Counted from the stretch's first letter, positions 30,401 through 37,569 are shown. The stretch: 49,381 bases of DNA from Verrucomicrobiaceae bacterium UBA2429 (GCA_002343505.1 DDQZ01000006.1:1-49381); one strand, 5' to 3'. Notes: generated by a model from the sequence alone, not told the origin. Made by a program: numbers and translations.

Positions 30401-31207
30401 CTCGTCATCAGCAACGGCAGCGTCATTCTCACCGGCGCGGGCTCGGTCAACGAGGCGCGCGGCATCCAGATCGGCGCGGGCAAGGTCTTCGATGTCAGCG
30501 GCGTGACCGGCGGCATGTACAGCTACGACGGCCGGATCAGCGGCGGCGGCGTGGGCGCGTTGAGGGCGGACAACGCCACCCGCGCGCAAATCCTCGGCAA
30601 CATCACCGTCACCGACAACGTGGGCACCATCGCACGGCAGGGCAGCATCAGCCCCGGGAACTCGGCTGGGCACCTGTATGTGAGCGGTGATCTCACACTG
30701 GGCGGCGGTCTCTGGGGCACGAGCACGAAGACCGAGCGCCTGACGCTGGAACTGTCCGCGCCGACCTCCACGCTGGCGGCGCTGGGCTGGGACGGCAGCA
30801 ACGTGGCCGACTGGCTGGAAAACAGCTCCCCGGATGTGCTCAACGGCTTGGCGGGCGACCTCAGCGGGCACGACTATGTGAACGTGGGCGGGGAGTTGAC
30901 GCTCAACGAGCACGGCGGCATCGGCGTGACACTCATCAACGGCTACCAGCCGCAGTATGGGGACGTGTTCAACCTGCTGGACTGGACGAGCGTGAGCGTG
31001 GGCAGTTTTGACGCGGGACCGACACCGCGCAGCGGCGGGGAGCTGGGTTACGACCTGAACCTGCCTGACCTGACGGCCTTCCAGCTCACCTGGCACACGG
31101 ACCTGTTCGCCGACTACGGAGTGATCTTCGTGGTGCCCGAACCCGGGCGCATGATGCTGCTGTTCTTCGGCCTCACGGGACTGCTCTTCCGCCGCAGGCG
31201 CGCCTGA
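18443..31207 (+). CDS. Giant PEP-CTERM protein with autotransporter-associated beta-strand repeats (4254 aa)
   Basis: A very large exported protein, probably a beta-helical surface or matrix component. It has a signal peptide (residues 1-29, ASA-QS). A W-x-NW-plus-P domain opens the mature protein (WADTANWSTGLVPSGAG), as in verrucomicrobial/planctomycete members of this family. About 18-20 copies of the repeat K-x-G-x-G-x-L-x-L...NTYTG-x-T...G-x-L-x-L follow; clear ones are near residues 154, 640, 811, 1213, 1375, 1491, 1769, 2045, 3671 and 3869. The C-terminus is a PEP-CTERM sorting signal (VPEPGRM, LLFFGLTGLLF, RRRR; residues 4230-4254), which an exosortase would process. There is no autotransporter beta-barrel and no exosortase in the window. 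A longer-period architecture repeats three times (see findings). The start has no Shine-Dalgarno. Confidence 0.93.
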   Translation: MKARQKASRSLKILRAMGLISLLPAAASAQSLWLPFSGGVYSWADTANWSTGLVPSGAGESVSFGTIHQSQTITLDANRTLGLLSFSNSSRDFMISGSQLILDNNGLGSVISSSGIATNLITSAVVLADDGGNTFNITDGRVVVTGVISGSNELIKTGNGTLVLSPSASNTYTGVTTLNAGITLALPQGNTLNILGATAAGQHTVINAGGTFATTNDLDNATAGLQTTGGWGTVSEPFTINGNGHLGMGALRKMTGREQDTLGGAITMGSAARVHADYGTLALSGALNVAFDLSVNGAGFVNITGAMTGANAINKTGIGGMQLSNITAGQTYSGTINVNLGELRSNTGVADAALNPYADITALNLRNSALRMNFGNTAGTANDGPNSRFSTTAPISMRASYIYLDNASFSGTSTTFFDYAVAQAFGTTTLESGGNKFTVRSADAGTITLTFADLVRSNPGTMLELQIDNLVGGATANWGASAKHRIINSALEAGPTAVPFVGGWAYYGAEFLKYVPVASAGHGYRQLEAADQAVDTAEGTWASGQNIRITSGNRALPLGTTTVQSLNIPSTTARTLSGAAGSTLVIESGGIITGGGVTHTISVPNLTAGAGDNYHLNLITWNSNTIRSSIVDNGGNPVSLVKAGGNTTSFLSNNTYTGSTILVEGMFRDIIGARNITALGGGNLNMVGDADSQGTYETDRHFTRALGAGVGEVQFTGGGGFGGGSVGFSAYGAPINVNFGGAGDEITWGSTHFNPGIFTLNGGNGTHVVTLVNDLNLGGEQRVIRLDGSASGGNRQVLGTISGDVTNGGIVRRGGGVLFFDDAKSYTGGTVIQEGELWLRNGTGTAGANVSGNDIMIGAASRLKIDDPASIGSRQWIVMQNQDDNNASAIAFGPGYGDGSKIAFHSRVGANSASVPQTGAYDIFLANQQTGNDRRNRVAVQISGNHDFSTDVLGQIKTVAPDVEAWLGADTANGTYTGTTLTATGRTKTGGNQAFRLGTGGGVLTIANENVLSGAFPLIVGAEDQTGRVNIGGQVYLPKAQNYSGTLTATIGTAVTYGTHIGSGGVLIVGQNGALNTANNTILIRSAELRLNISTENSFLGGVDTQYAARNIDVRSGTTTLRTIPISGGSNSVLKLNNFTMRMDDADRTFQALTIGTHYTATHFDGTAELQNGTTARQAILNVGADNSYQSGVGLLVFNNVISQTGTGAVHILKQLGGPLILNADNTYNGETRINQGRLVLGHEGAAGNAGSQIVMQNNSDRRADVEIRLDGAGPFTINNTIRTTGGNDNSTKVITVGSYDGSSVDKEVRITSLVSNAGGAATTGNTASGLWFDGFGGYRTTITGATTLTRTLTDFRTRGALLTLEGVVDGAGALHKLEQGTLVLSNNNTYTGATNIYNGYVVAAHDNAFGGAVSAITFNGGSFAQVLASGTRTISRDFTNSATGSTQTIGGLDAGAKTFSGAMTLTRGVNVSSTGGDVTFSGVLSAAGGVNKVGTGLVVLSNANTYAGGTTVSNGTLAGIAQSSGSPFGAGAFTVTDGNLIVQGIAGATNTTTTGALTVNGGNATVAVNAPAGNTQFTLGSLTRSGNSTLIFKGGSTNIGAPTSEIISFTSGPALTNGIIGAWAVIGGPGTGDNSAHYAGFSGGNVVTATYSGTGDLDGLTGSSDVWDAGATASTLTANRSGYAFRTAANVALGTNTLSLGNGGQAGIILNNGADISGGSIALGTNALSIYTDNAAVSSISSAISNFRDNLNNTLGSGDPVAPSAAALIKFGPGTLELSGANTFQGNVQVNQGTLSLTAPNVIPSFTNLSAQTASIVTIRPGATVALNGNDQEFGNLTGSVVVSPVLNTAGVLNLDSATLTVGRQGSNALFSGQIIGDASSKLVKIGGGRLTLDNWDPAMPNSLGTLEILQGVVQSRLNDNSWAQPIGFANSIPSSTEILLRGGEFEAYVNGDNVSNFQFIPMGHSFTARDGNSVLDTNRWQGGAANKIIGFNNLTVDKNILTITGGNAIYPRFDGTFTMTANARLQVDAPVMLNGTITGHYTLTKTGGSNLEIGGDNSAWNGGTTLHDGVLLFGTRTPEVAERYMAGTNLFSYSATANLGTGDITVNRGTLIRINAPSNILKDDGQRVLLFGDARNTLPRVDISVDAPLTDYSLRSTGNGALTIGMRDGMYSQALDLSLIGNGKWLLGAWETTWYTPETLQAGVDNAFRFGGANGVFSVTTSGSLSGPFSLEVGADMLPNGFAITNGNGQLRLYGDQSYTGNTIIRRNREGGSVQNFLDISGSSQSPVFDVYGRLMARGAGRFTNPDGTQKNTVNLYPGSILRLDYSMDVADHQTINRLANSNLGLAIHENKWGDTEEMLLNGATLNLVSSSGRVNREVIGVLEVRGGAALLLERNTTNGQIILETPSITRTGQATFDVRENADELGRVDLQSQKFFINNGSGMEDAQGLLPVWMINPTRNTFLTYNDDLGVQNAAFTSSTTAAGTGATFLGGLTSASVASYGVGVGDATLTGTIDVHALRISHEAASNDTVLTGGQINIHSGGLIVDNRDNARVNFDTTAVYFGDGVTPGEGIIYSDQNNITTRMGGVVTADDLTMHGAGNLQLTNTANVITGNIQMNGGRLFLDGVGTAGTNTTITLSGNYLQNNDGNQMPELYLRTLNATATWTNGIVVAENVPYVRVLGQSLDGTSLTTVRNQTIPSLMVEGTSTLQGTTFIFGTTSNSNNANNYSLIVSGATTLGGTAPIGFRIERGGTNVQGGGGFMTLAGAVTGTAPIVKSGDGYLVLQASNGATLGSPVTLNRGIIRGQGNNANNFFGTGDYTLNFGTIEILHDGAGSYFNSTGQDIFVNGAVSINSNRNGGSAAANYTIGLNNGGNTLVTANGAHLRFSAASFGDDFILESRLIVNDSASIYQDNNEIFLNDQLAGGGRLTRTGIWHMYFNNPAANVDWTGTLDLQAGTVRVLQDAATLGGVGSSIILNPAAQLSVRSVANLGTGNGISELRTTSITSMPVLGIGLAANFASVRAHYDGLTAIGTRNGVLALDGSITVAVDPDMANFQNGNWFFGGATGSGTLSANSVAPWGPGGNKFLIGGGSGTITLNPATAGAQFAATVEVETSNQMIIGAADTVFGHGTVTFGSNSNNTYEGGTLVTRSRNMDGGYRAMSVSIQAGRATDTTFRTPLGSGTVDVFGEIRIEQANGTARNAADANANTWVFHPGSRIRFDNDAPFSTAGTEGRWADNVAIALNATVLEMYGDGATHPYNTETVGAISVEGGSEVVVRRRGAFLAEIIASGNLTRVGTGTLMLTGMDTNTNTVTGLGSNAATTAMRFKVANGASLMNNNMVDPWITDRVGNQFLKYTDDGFAPITLGGSPANYLDIVNAAATTLTAGGNIPLNDGTEILSATGTSNYTLATDLNLYAMRLARDINVAANGTANNIFIRSGGLIQVANTPTINASLFFGPDALADGTNTGDALIWASNNVLQINGKIHATNVIKSGTSELYIRSAQPQFTGDWVVNGGRIRFLTPGAQGGGEVILNGSRMNDRDSTYNITEVLYGFNSGSPDLFDWNGGKITAYDHNRVFANTASDRLQQLPAMDLRTTNAVAGTGQAGLLYYQVDGARTTVRTGVVTLFDHYQIHVESGTYSTGSTAGVQFGSGTGAGGLNNGGLFDLRKVGDGVLILGDNSASFTGNRSIIIGEGAVRVLHGGAFGGAGNTGNIEQGGALEIAVAGWSPAATLVQQPGSAERWAVNGARAGDVTMAPGVHLQIMHNQTGTQTVTMDGGSIMGYLPRDWDHVSVIHRLGSGVTINLASDSYLGQPYVASNNSFWDTARIYDLGKFNQTNLNNPLDQGLRGSYLQIDGVITGPGGLTKLGQDMIVLNGANTYEGATIVENGILQIGRNNALPVGTDLSTETSSGMFDLNGYNQTVASLSGDHGSVNNGAFDLNTLTLNQSASTTYGGQINGNVSVVKDNTGSLTLTSVNGMRGDLVISNGSVILTGAGSVNEARGIQIGAGKVFDVSGVTGGMYSYDGRISGGGVGALRADNATRAQILGNITVTDNVGTIARQGSISPGNSAGHLYVSGDLTLGGGLWGTSTKTERLTLELSAPTSTLAALGWDGSNVADWLENSSPDVLNGLAGDLSGHDYVNVGGELTLNEHGGIGVTLINGYQPQYGDVFNLLDWTSVSVGSFDAGPTPRSGGELGYDLNLPDLTAFQLTWHTDLFADYGVIFVVPEPGRMMLLFFGLTGLLFRRRRA

Positions 31208-31231
31208 CACCGGCTGTCATTGAAATCCCAC

Positions 31232-31260
31232 GGGCATCCCTGAAAGGGGATGCCCTTTTT
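31232..31260 (+). terminator. Rho-independent terminator of the giant gene
   Basis: GGGCATCCC (31232-31240) pairs perfectly with GGGATGCCC (31247-31255) around a 6-base loop and is followed by TTTTT. It begins 24 bases after the giant gene's stop. The convergent apbE stop codon starts in its T-tract. Confidence 0.92.
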
Positions 31261-32249
31261 CATTCAGTCTCGATCCAGACCGCGTTCAAACCCAGTCTTG
31301 CGGCCGCCCGTCTACCTTCCACCGGTCCTAGGATCATCAAAGCAGTGGCAAATCCGTCAGCCTGGCAGGCGCTTTCATGAATCACGGTGACAGAGGCGAG
31401 TCCTTGGCTCACGGGGCGGCCGGTGCGCGGGTCGAGCAGATGGTGAACGGAAGGCATCCCCTTTTTGAAGTGCCTGTAGATGCCGCTGGTGGCCGCGCAT
31501 TGGTTGAGAAGCGGCAGGGTTTGAATGACATCACCCTCCCTAGAGGCAGGACTTTGCACGCCGATCTTCCAAGGGTCTCCATCCGGCGCCAGGCCGATGC
31601 CGGCAACCTCGCCTCCCACCTCAAGCAGGAAGTGGCGCAGGCCCGCCGCATTCAATTGCATGATCAGTTCATCCATGACGAAGCCCTCCGCCACGCTGGC
31701 GACATTGATTTGAAGTCCGGGAAGGGCCTTTTTCAATGCGGGCGGTTCAAGGCGCCATGACAAATGCCGCCAGCCGCAGCGCGCCATGGCCTTGGCCAGC
31801 TTGTTTTCATCCGGAGGCTCCGCCTCTCGGGTGCGGCCAAACCCCCAGGCGTCCACGAGAGGCGCGCAGGTGATGTCGAGCACATCGCCGGTTATCCGCG
31901 CGATCTCGCGAGCCTCGCTGACGATGCGGACCAGTTCCGCAGGCACAGGAAACCAGTCCGTGCTGGAATGGCTGTTGAATTTGGAAAGCGCGGAGTCCTC
32001 ACGCCAGTGGGAAAAGACCGCCTCGCGCGCATTGAGGTGGGTCTGCACCATGAGCCTGTGCTTTTCATCCGTTTTAACGGCGCGCAGGCGCCAGGTCGTG
32101 CCCATGGTTACGCCGGAAAACTCCACGAGGGGTTCTTTAGCGCCGCCGCCCGGAAGCTCATTGCCGCATGAGGCGAGGATGAGCGCCATCAAGGCGGCGG
32201 GCATGATGGAGGGCGGAGGACGGCGGCGTTCGTCTGGCAGGCGGGGCAC
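31260..32249 (-). CDS. apbE: FAD:protein FMN transferase, lipoprotein
   Basis: ApbE attaches FMN covalently to Thr/Ser residues of exported flavoproteins such as Na+-NQR and RNF subunits. The sequence follows the family: FSGVTMGTTWRL at the start of the domain, W-x-x-x-SALSKFN, DITCAPLVDAWGFG, the SVAEGF loop, HHLLDPRTGRPVS and ACQADGFATALMILG with the metal-binding Asp. The N-terminus has a basic stretch (DERRRPP) and a lipobox (LASC, Cys28), so the protein is a lipoprotein facing the periplasm. An in-frame ATG at 32204 is a possible later start, but it would lose the basic part of the signal. It is the last of four closely spaced minus-strand genes and has no flavoprotein partner nearby. 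Confidence 0.9.
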   Translation of the reverse strand: MPRLPDERRRPPPSIMPAALMALILASCGNELPGGGAKEPLVEFSGVTMGTTWRLRAVKTDEKHRLMVQTHLNAREAVFSHWREDSALSKFNSHSSTDWFPVPAELVRIVSEAREIARITGDVLDITCAPLVDAWGFGRTREAEPPDENKLAKAMARCGWRHLSWRLEPPALKKALPGLQINVASVAEGFVMDELIMQLNAAGLRHFLLEVGGEVAGIGLAPDGDPWKIGVQSPASREGDVIQTLPLLNQCAATSGIYRHFKKGMPSVHHLLDPRTGRPVSQGLASVTVIHESACQADGFATALMILGPVEGRRAAARLGLNAVWIETE

Positions 32250-32278
32250 GGCTCAATAGGCCCGCGGCTGGAAAGCCG

Positions 32279-33124
32279 TCAACCGCCCTTGCCCTGCCGC
32301 TTCAAATGCTTGTCGAAAAAGCCAAGAACCAAAGGGCGCAAGTCCCTCTGCTTCGGCTGGAGGTGGAAGGTGTGCGGCGCGTCCGGGATGATTTCGAGTT
32401 GATGCTCCACGCCGGCTGCTTTCAAGGCGGCGGCCAGCGCCTCGGAGTCGGCCACGGGCACGGTTTTGTCCGCTGTGCCATGCAGGATGAGGATGGGCGG
32501 GACGCCCTTGCTGATGTGAGTGCGCGGGTCGGCCTGCTTGTAGAGTTCCGGGGCCTCGGCGCGGGTCTTGCGGAACATGGCGATGTCCCGCCGCTCAAAG
32601 CAGAGCACAGGCCCGTATAGATCCACCGCGCATTGGACGCGCGTGGAGCCTTCACCTGGCGGGTCAAGCTCCGGGCCGGTGAGCGCGACCATGGCGGCGA
32701 GATGCCCGCCCGCCGAGCCGCCGATGACGCCGATGCGCTCCGGGTCAATGCCCAGCCGCTCCGCGTTGGCGCGCAGCCAGCGCACCGCCGTCTTGCAGTC
32801 GTGCAGATTTTGCGGCCACGTCGGGCCGGGATGCGAGGCGTTGGCCAGCGCGTAGTTGATGCTCATGCCGGCATAGCCGTTTTGCGCCAGCGTGGTGCCG
32901 ATGTTGATCTCCCGCGCCGCGCGCTTGTCGCCGCCGGACCAGCCGCCGCCGTGAATGATGAGCACGGCGGAATGCTTCTCTCCCGGCTTGGGATTCGCCG
33001 GCAGATAGAGGTCCGCCTTTTCAGCGCGTTCGCCGCCGAGGTAGTCCACATCATGCTCAATGCGCACTTCCTGGGCGGAGAGGCTGGCGCAGATGATGAG
33101 GGGGAGGAAAAGCGCGGTTTTCAT
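32279..33124 (-). CDS. Secreted alpha/beta hydrolase, esterase/lipase-like (281 aa)
   Basis: An exported carboxylesterase-like enzyme of the BD-FAE/hormone-sensitive-lipase-like group. The signal peptide is MKTALFLPLIICASLSAQ. The oxyanion motif HGGGW is at 58-62; the nucleophile is Ser137 in GGSAGG, with Asp219 (HGTADK) and His251 (DAPH) completing the triad. Such enzymes are common in Verrucomicrobia and Planctomycetes, often among carbohydrate-degradation genes where they deacylate sugars; that role here is inference. The gene lies 28 bases from the oxidoreductase and 29 from apbE on the same strand. Confidence 0.9.
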   Translation of the reverse strand: MKTALFLPLIICASLSAQEVRIEHDVDYLGGERAEKADLYLPANPKPGEKHSAVLIIHGGGWSGGDKRAAREINIGTTLAQNGYAGMSINYALANASHPGPTWPQNLHDCKTAVRWLRANAERLGIDPERIGVIGGSAGGHLAAMVALTGPELDPPGEGSTRVQCAVDLYGPVLCFERRDIAMFRKTRAEAPELYKQADPRTHISKGVPPILILHGTADKTVPVADSEALAAALKAAGVEHQLEIIPDAPHTFHLQPKQRDLRPLVLGFFDKHLKRQGKGG

Positions 33125-33152
33125 CTCGGAGGGCGGGGCAGGGGAGTCATGC

Positions 33153-34592
33153 TCAGACCTTGTCCGGAACTTCGAAGCCCTTGCGGTATTCGCGTTTCAG
33201 CATGGCGAGCGCCTCCGGCGTGGCGGAGTCGCCGGTGAAGGTCTCGTTGGCGGCGTCAATCTCCAGCAGCTTGCCGACGCGCAGGTCCCCCGGCTTGAGG
33301 GTGACCTCGTTGGCGGCGAGATGGGCGGGCAGGTCCTCGATGACGTGCTGCCAGGGTTCGAAATCCGCGAGCTGTGCCTTCGCCATGTCGAGGTCGCCGT
33401 CTTTGCCGAGACGCCAGGAGAGATTGCCCAGGTGGCACCAGGCGCTGGAATAGTGGATCTGCTCGATCTCAGCGTTGAGGTCTGTCTTGTTGCGGCTGCG
33501 CATGGCTTTGATGAAATTCTCCGCGTGCTGCCCGCCACCGTCGCCTTTGAAGCGCTGGATGACCTTGCCCTCCGGATCATGAGCGGAGCCGCCGCCGCGT
33601 CCGCCGGCATAGTAGCCGCCCTCGCATTCGATGACGAGGAAGGCGCTGGTGCGGCGGCGCAGATAGACATCCCCGGCCTTCATGCCTTTCTGGCGGGGCA
33701 TGTTGTGGATGTCCATGACCACGGGGATGGTGCCCGTGTCTATGTAAAGAAAGTGGGTGTTGGGCGTCTCGCCCGCGTCATCCCAGCCGTAGCGTCCGCC
33801 TCCGGCCAGCACCCGCTTTGGCAGGCTGATCTTGTCGCGGAAGACGATGTTGCGCAGGTCGTCAATGATGTGAGGCCCCCAGTTGCCCAGCTCGCCGTTG
33901 CCGGTGTTCCAGACCCAGTGCCAGTCGTAGTGGAACTTGGGCCGGTAAATGGGCTCGTCCTGCGCCGGGCCGAGCCAGAGGTTGTAGTCCACCGTCGCGG
34001 GCGGTGTGATGGGCTTTTCCTCTTTGCCGATGCTCTGCCTCATGCCGTAGTGGTTGAGGCGGACGTATTTGATTTCGCCGAGGGCGCCGGAGTCGAGATA
34101 GGCCTTGAGCTCGAGATGAAAGGGGTCGCTGCGCTGCTGGGTGCCCCCCTGGACGATGCGGTCGTATTTGCGTGCGGCCTCGACGAGTTTGCGGCCTTCC
34201 CAGACATTGTGGGAGACGGGTTTTTCCACATACACATCCTTGCCCGCCTGGCAGGCCCAGATGGAGGCCAGCACATGCCAGTGGTTGCCCGTGGAGACGA
34301 CCACGGCGTCTGTTTCCGGATCCTCGATCACTTTGCGCAGGTCCTGCGCCGTTTTGGCCTGAGGATATTTCTTTTTCGCGCGCTCGATGACCTCCGTGTC
34401 GGCGTCGCAAAGATACGCGATCTCGACACCGGGGATCTTGGCGAACCAGGCGGCGGATCCCATGCCGCGGCCGCCCAGGCCGATGAAACCAAGGCGGATT
34501 TTTTCATTCGCCCCCAGCACGCGCGAGGCGGAAAGGGCGGTGGCGGCAAAAGCGCTCTGACGGAGGAAGGTGCGGCGGTTGGGCGTGTTCAT
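33153..34592 (-). CDS. Tat-exported Gfo/Idh/MocA-family oxidoreductase (479 aa)
   Basis: An NAD(P)-dependent oxidoreductase of the glucose-fructose oxidoreductase/inositol dehydrogenase family. A twin-arginine signal (NRRTFLRQ, residues 5-12, then a hydrophobic Ala/Ser run) suggests export in folded form with cofactor. The nucleotide-binding loop is GFIGLGGRG at 35-43, and the family EKP is at 123-125. The long C-terminal domain contains GNWGPHIIDDLRN and GDGGGQHAENFIKAMRSRN, common in verrucomicrobial and planctomycete paralogues. I chose the ATG at 34592 because the Tat signal begins there; an upstream in-frame ATG adds eight residues without purpose. The sugar substrate is unknown. Confidence 0.92.
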   Translation of the reverse strand: MNTPNRRTFLRQSAFAATALSASRVLGANEKIRLGFIGLGGRGMGSAAWFAKIPGVEIAYLCDADTEVIERAKKKYPQAKTAQDLRKVIEDPETDAVVVSTGNHWHVLASIWACQAGKDVYVEKPVSHNVWEGRKLVEAARKYDRIVQGGTQQRSDPFHLELKAYLDSGALGEIKYVRLNHYGMRQSIGKEEKPITPPATVDYNLWLGPAQDEPIYRPKFHYDWHWVWNTGNGELGNWGPHIIDDLRNIVFRDKISLPKRVLAGGGRYGWDDAGETPNTHFLYIDTGTIPVVMDIHNMPRQKGMKAGDVYLRRRTSAFLVIECEGGYYAGGRGGGSAHDPEGKVIQRFKGDGGGQHAENFIKAMRSRNKTDLNAEIEQIHYSSAWCHLGNLSWRLGKDGDLDMAKAQLADFEPWQHVIEDLPAHLAANEVTLKPGDLRVGKLLEIDAANETFTGDSATPEALAMLKREYRKGFEVPDKV

Positions 34593-34676
34593 GGCGGTGT
34601 GAAAATGCCAGGGCAACGCGCGGGAGGCAACCCGTGTTTCGCACGGCGGCGCCAGTGGGCGGAAACAAGGCCGCGC

Positions 34677-35354
34677 TCAGTCCTCCACGCCCAGCCGCAC
34701 TTTGAGGCGGTTGATCTGGGATTTCAGCAGCTCGATCTCCAGTTCCATGCGCTGTTTCCAAGCCTGGTCTCCGGCATTGTCAGGCTGCGCCGCGCTCGAA
34801 GGGGAGATGATCTCCTCCTGCGGCGCGATGCCCCCAGGCTCGCCGGTGAGCAGTTGCGCATACTGCGCCACCCGCCGTCCCGGTCCGGCTGGCAGGCAGG
34901 CCGCGACCGGGCCTTCGGGGTAGGCGATGAGACCCGAAAGCTCGGCCTCGACACTTTTCAGATCCGGGAAGGCCTGAAGGCGCTCGCTGCGCAGGCGCAG
35001 CTCTCCCACCGTCTGCGACCCGCGCAGCAGCAGCACGGCCAGCAGGGCGGCCGCAGGCTTCTCCAGACGGGGCAGTTTGCCTTTGAGATTGTGCCGGTAT
35101 TTCTGGACGCGCGCGCCGACCACGGTGACTTGGAAAACCCAGCCTCGGGATTTCATGTTCTCCAGCGCCCGCTGCACCTCGCTCTCGTCCAGGCGCATGA
35201 CGGGCTCGCGGTTGGTGGACTGGTTGCAGGCGCTGACCAGCGCGTTAAGCGTCAAAGGATAGTGGTCAGGCAGGGTCAGCTCTTTTTCGATCAGGCAGCC
35301 CAGGATGCGGGCTTCGACGGCGGTCAGCGGAGGCGGGGCGGTGTCGGTTTCCAT
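34677..35354 (-). CDS. yceH: YceH/DUF480 family protein (UPF0502)
   Basis: A double winged-helix protein of uncertain role. LTAVEARILGCLIEKELTLP, YPLTLNALVSACNQSTNREP and VMRLDESEVQRAL are the family signature, and the second winged helix contains AALLAVLLLRGSQTVGELR. The end is a short predicted coiled coil (LEIELLKSQINRLKVRL). An ATG at 35354 gives the family N-terminus; the frame stays open for 12 more residues upstream. It heads the minus-strand group that ends with apbE and is divergent from the transketolase. Confidence 0.88.
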   Translation of the reverse strand: METDTAPPPLTAVEARILGCLIEKELTLPDHYPLTLNALVSACNQSTNREPVMRLDESEVQRALENMKSRGWVFQVTVVGARVQKYRHNLKGKLPRLEKPAAALLAVLLLRGSQTVGELRLRSERLQAFPDLKSVEAELSGLIAYPEGPVAACLPAGPGRRVAQYAQLLTGEPGGIAPQEEIISPSSAAQPDNAGDQAWKQRMELEIELLKSQINRLKVRLGVED

Positions 35355-35558
35355 CGGGGCGCACCATGCCTGGTGACGCGCGCGCATCAAGGCGGAAGGC
35401 TGGCGCTACCGGGGGAATGATGGAGGCTCCAGCGCGGGGCAGGGGCGTTTTTTTCGCTCTTGAAACCCACCCTCCGGGCGGTAAAGAACGCCCTCCCGCG
35501 CCTGGCTGCCTCTGGCGTTTGAACCCAAAACCCCGCCCCAAGCTCCCAGATACCCCTC

Positions 35559-37535
35559 ATGAACAAAGTCCTCCTCGCCCAAGCCGCCAATGAAGCCCGT
35601 GGCCTCGCCATGGACGCCGTCCACAAATGCTCCTCCGGCCACCTCGGCCTGCCCCTCGGCGCGGCGGACATCGGCGCGGTGCTTTTTGGCGAAAGCCTCC
35701 AGTGCGATCCCGCCGACCCGAAATGGCTGAACCGCGACCGCTTCATCCTTTCCGCCGGCCACGGCAGCATGTTCATCTACGGCTGGCTGCACCTCAGCGG
35801 CTATGACGTGAGCATTGATGACGTCTCCAAGTTCCGCGTGCTGCACAGCATCACCCCCGGCCACCCCGAGTTCCATGAAACCCCCGGCGTCGAATGCACC
35901 ACCGGCCCGCTCGGCCAGGGCATCGGCAACGCTGTCGGTTATGCCCTCAGCGGCAAAATGGCCGCGGCGAAGTTCAACACCGCCGACCACAAGATTATTG
36001 ATAATCACATCATCGCCCTCGCCGGTGACGGCTGCCTCCAGGAAGGCGTGGCCCGCGAAGCTGTGGCCTTCGCCGCCCACAACGGCCTCGACAACCTCAT
36101 CGTCATCTTTGACTCCAACGATGTCACCCTCGACGCCATGGCCAAGGTCACCCAGAGTGAGGACACCCAGGCGCTCTACACCGCCCTCGGCTGGGACGCC
36201 GTCACTATTGACGGCCACGATCTCGACGCCATCAAGGCCGCCATTGACACCGCCAAGGCCGCCGACAACGGCAAGCCCAAGATCATCATCGCCAAGACCG
36301 TCATCGCCAAAGGCATTCCCGAAGTCGCCGGCACCGCGAAGGGTCACGGGGAAGGGGGGGCCAAGTTCATTGACGCCGCCAAAAAAGGCATCGGTCTGCC
36401 CGAAGGCACGCATTTCTACGTCAGCGATGCAGTGAAAGCCTACTTCGCCGACCTCAAAGCCAAACGCGCCGCCGCCCACGCCGAGTGGAACAAGAGCCTC
36501 GAAGCCTGGGCCGCCGCCAATCCTGAGAAAGCCGCCGAGCTTAAAGCCGCCCGCGAAGGCAGCCTGAAGGCCGAAGACCTGCTGAAGCTCATCCCTGAAA
36601 CCTCCGGCGAAGGCAAGGCCGCCACCCGCAACAGCGGCGGCGAGATCCTGAACCACATCGCAAAGGCCGTTCCGCATCTCATCACCGGCAGCGCCGACCT
36701 CTTCGGCTCCACGAAAAACTACATCAAGGACGGCGGCGACTTCTCCGCCGCCAATCCAACCGGACGCAACATCTGGTTCGGCATTCGCGAGCACGCCATG
36801 GGCGCCATCTGCAACGGCATCGCCTACGACGGCCTCTTCCTCGCCAGCGGCGCGACCTTCCTCGTCTTCGCCGACTACTGCCGCCCCAGCATCCGCCTCG
36901 CCGCCCTGGCCAAGCTGCCCGTCACCTACATCTTCACCCACGACAGCGTCGGCGTCGGTGAGGACGGCCCCACCCACCAGCCGGTCGAAACCGTCAGCGG
37001 CTTGCGCGTCATCCCGAACCTCGACGTCATCCGCCCCGCCGACAGCGAGGAAGCCGCCGCAGCCTTCGCCGCCGCCTTCACCCGCACCGACGGCCCCACG
37101 CTCCTCGCCCTCAGCCGCCAGGACCTGCCGCATCAATCTCACGCCAGCGCCACCGCGCGCCGCGAGGGCACGCTCAAAGGCGGTTATGTGCTCGTGAAGG
37201 AAACCGCCCCGCTGGAAGCCATCGTCATCGCCACCGGCAGCGAAGTGCAGTGGGCCGTCGAAGGCGCCAAAGGCAAGCCAGGCGTCCGAGTCGTCAGCCT
37301 GCCGTGCTTCGAGCGCTTCGACCGCCAGAGCGCCGAGTATCGCGAAAGCGTGCTGCCCGCGAGCTGCACCAAGCGCATCGCCATCGAGGCCGGCGTCTCC
37401 GGCCTCTGGTGGAAATACGTCGGCACTCAGGGCCGGATCATCGCCATTGACCGCTTCGGCATGAGCGCCCCCGGCAACCAAGTCTTCAAAGAACTCGGCA
37501 TCACCGCCGAGGCTGTTGCAGCAGCGCTTGGCTGA
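35559..37535 (+). CDS. tkt: Transketolase
   Basis: A thiamine-diphosphate enzyme that moves two-carbon ketol units between sugar phosphates in the non-oxidative pentose phosphate pathway. The N-terminal half has SGHLGLPLG (usually SGHPG), [18 protein letters not shown] and GPLGQG. The ThDP/Mg site begins GDGCLQEG at about residue 156. The Pyr domain contains [14 protein letters not shown], where the Glu activates the cofactor, and the C-terminal domain has [10 protein letters not shown]. Length 658 aa is normal. The SGHLG variant is, from memory, typical of a PVC-type branch. A good terminator follows. Confidence 0.96.
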   Translation: MNKVLLAQAANEARGLAMDAVHKCSSGHLGLPLGAADIGAVLFGESLQCDPADPKWLNRDRFILSAGHGSMFIYGWLHLSGYDVSIDDVSKFRVLHSITPGHPEFHETPGVECTTGPLGQGIGNAVGYALSGKMAAAKFNTADHKIIDNHIIALAGDGCLQEGVAREAVAFAAHNGLDNLIVIFDSNDVTLDAMAKVTQSEDTQALYTALGWDAVTIDGHDLDAIKAAIDTAKAADNGKPKIIIAKTVIAKGIPEVAGTAKGHGEGGAKFIDAAKKGIGLPEGTHFYVSDAVKAYFADLKAKRAAAHAEWNKSLEAWAAANPEKAAELKAAREGSLKAEDLLKLIPETSGEGKAATRNSGGEILNHIAKAVPHLITGSADLFGSTKNYIKDGGDFSAANPTGRNIWFGIREHAMGAICNGIAYDGLFLASGATFLVFADYCRPSIRLAALAKLPVTYIFTHDSVGVGEDGPTHQPVETVSGLRVIPNLDVIRPADSEEAAAAFAAAFTRTDGPTLLALSRQDLPHQSHASATARREGTLKGGYVLVKETAPLEAIVIATGSEVQWAVEGAKGKPGVRVVSLPCFERFDRQSAEYRESVLPASCTKRIAIEAGVSGLWWKYVGTQGRIIAIDRFGMSAPGNQVFKELGITAEAVAAALG

Positions 37536-37569
37536 TCCAGCAGCACGCAGGTGCCCCGTTCACTCAACC

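Noticed and set aside
18443..31207. CRISPR array or DNA-level tandem repeats in the giant gene
   Set aside because: The repeats are protein-level and diverged; no constant-length DNA repeat with spacers is present.
18443..31207. Classical type V autotransporter
   Set aside because: The repeats are called autotransporter-associated, but there is no C-terminal beta-barrel; the C-terminus is a PEP-CTERM tail.
31260..35354. A polysaccharide-utilisation locus around the esterase and Gfo/Idh oxidoreductase
   Set aside because: There is no glycoside hydrolase, sulfatase, transporter or regulator nearby; apbE and yceH do not belong to such loci.
33060..35420. A 786-residue plus-strand frame across the oxidoreductase and yceH genes
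   Set aside because: No domain is visible, and the minus strand has a Tat signal, Rossmann loop and EKP motif in the oxidoreductase and a clear YceH pattern.
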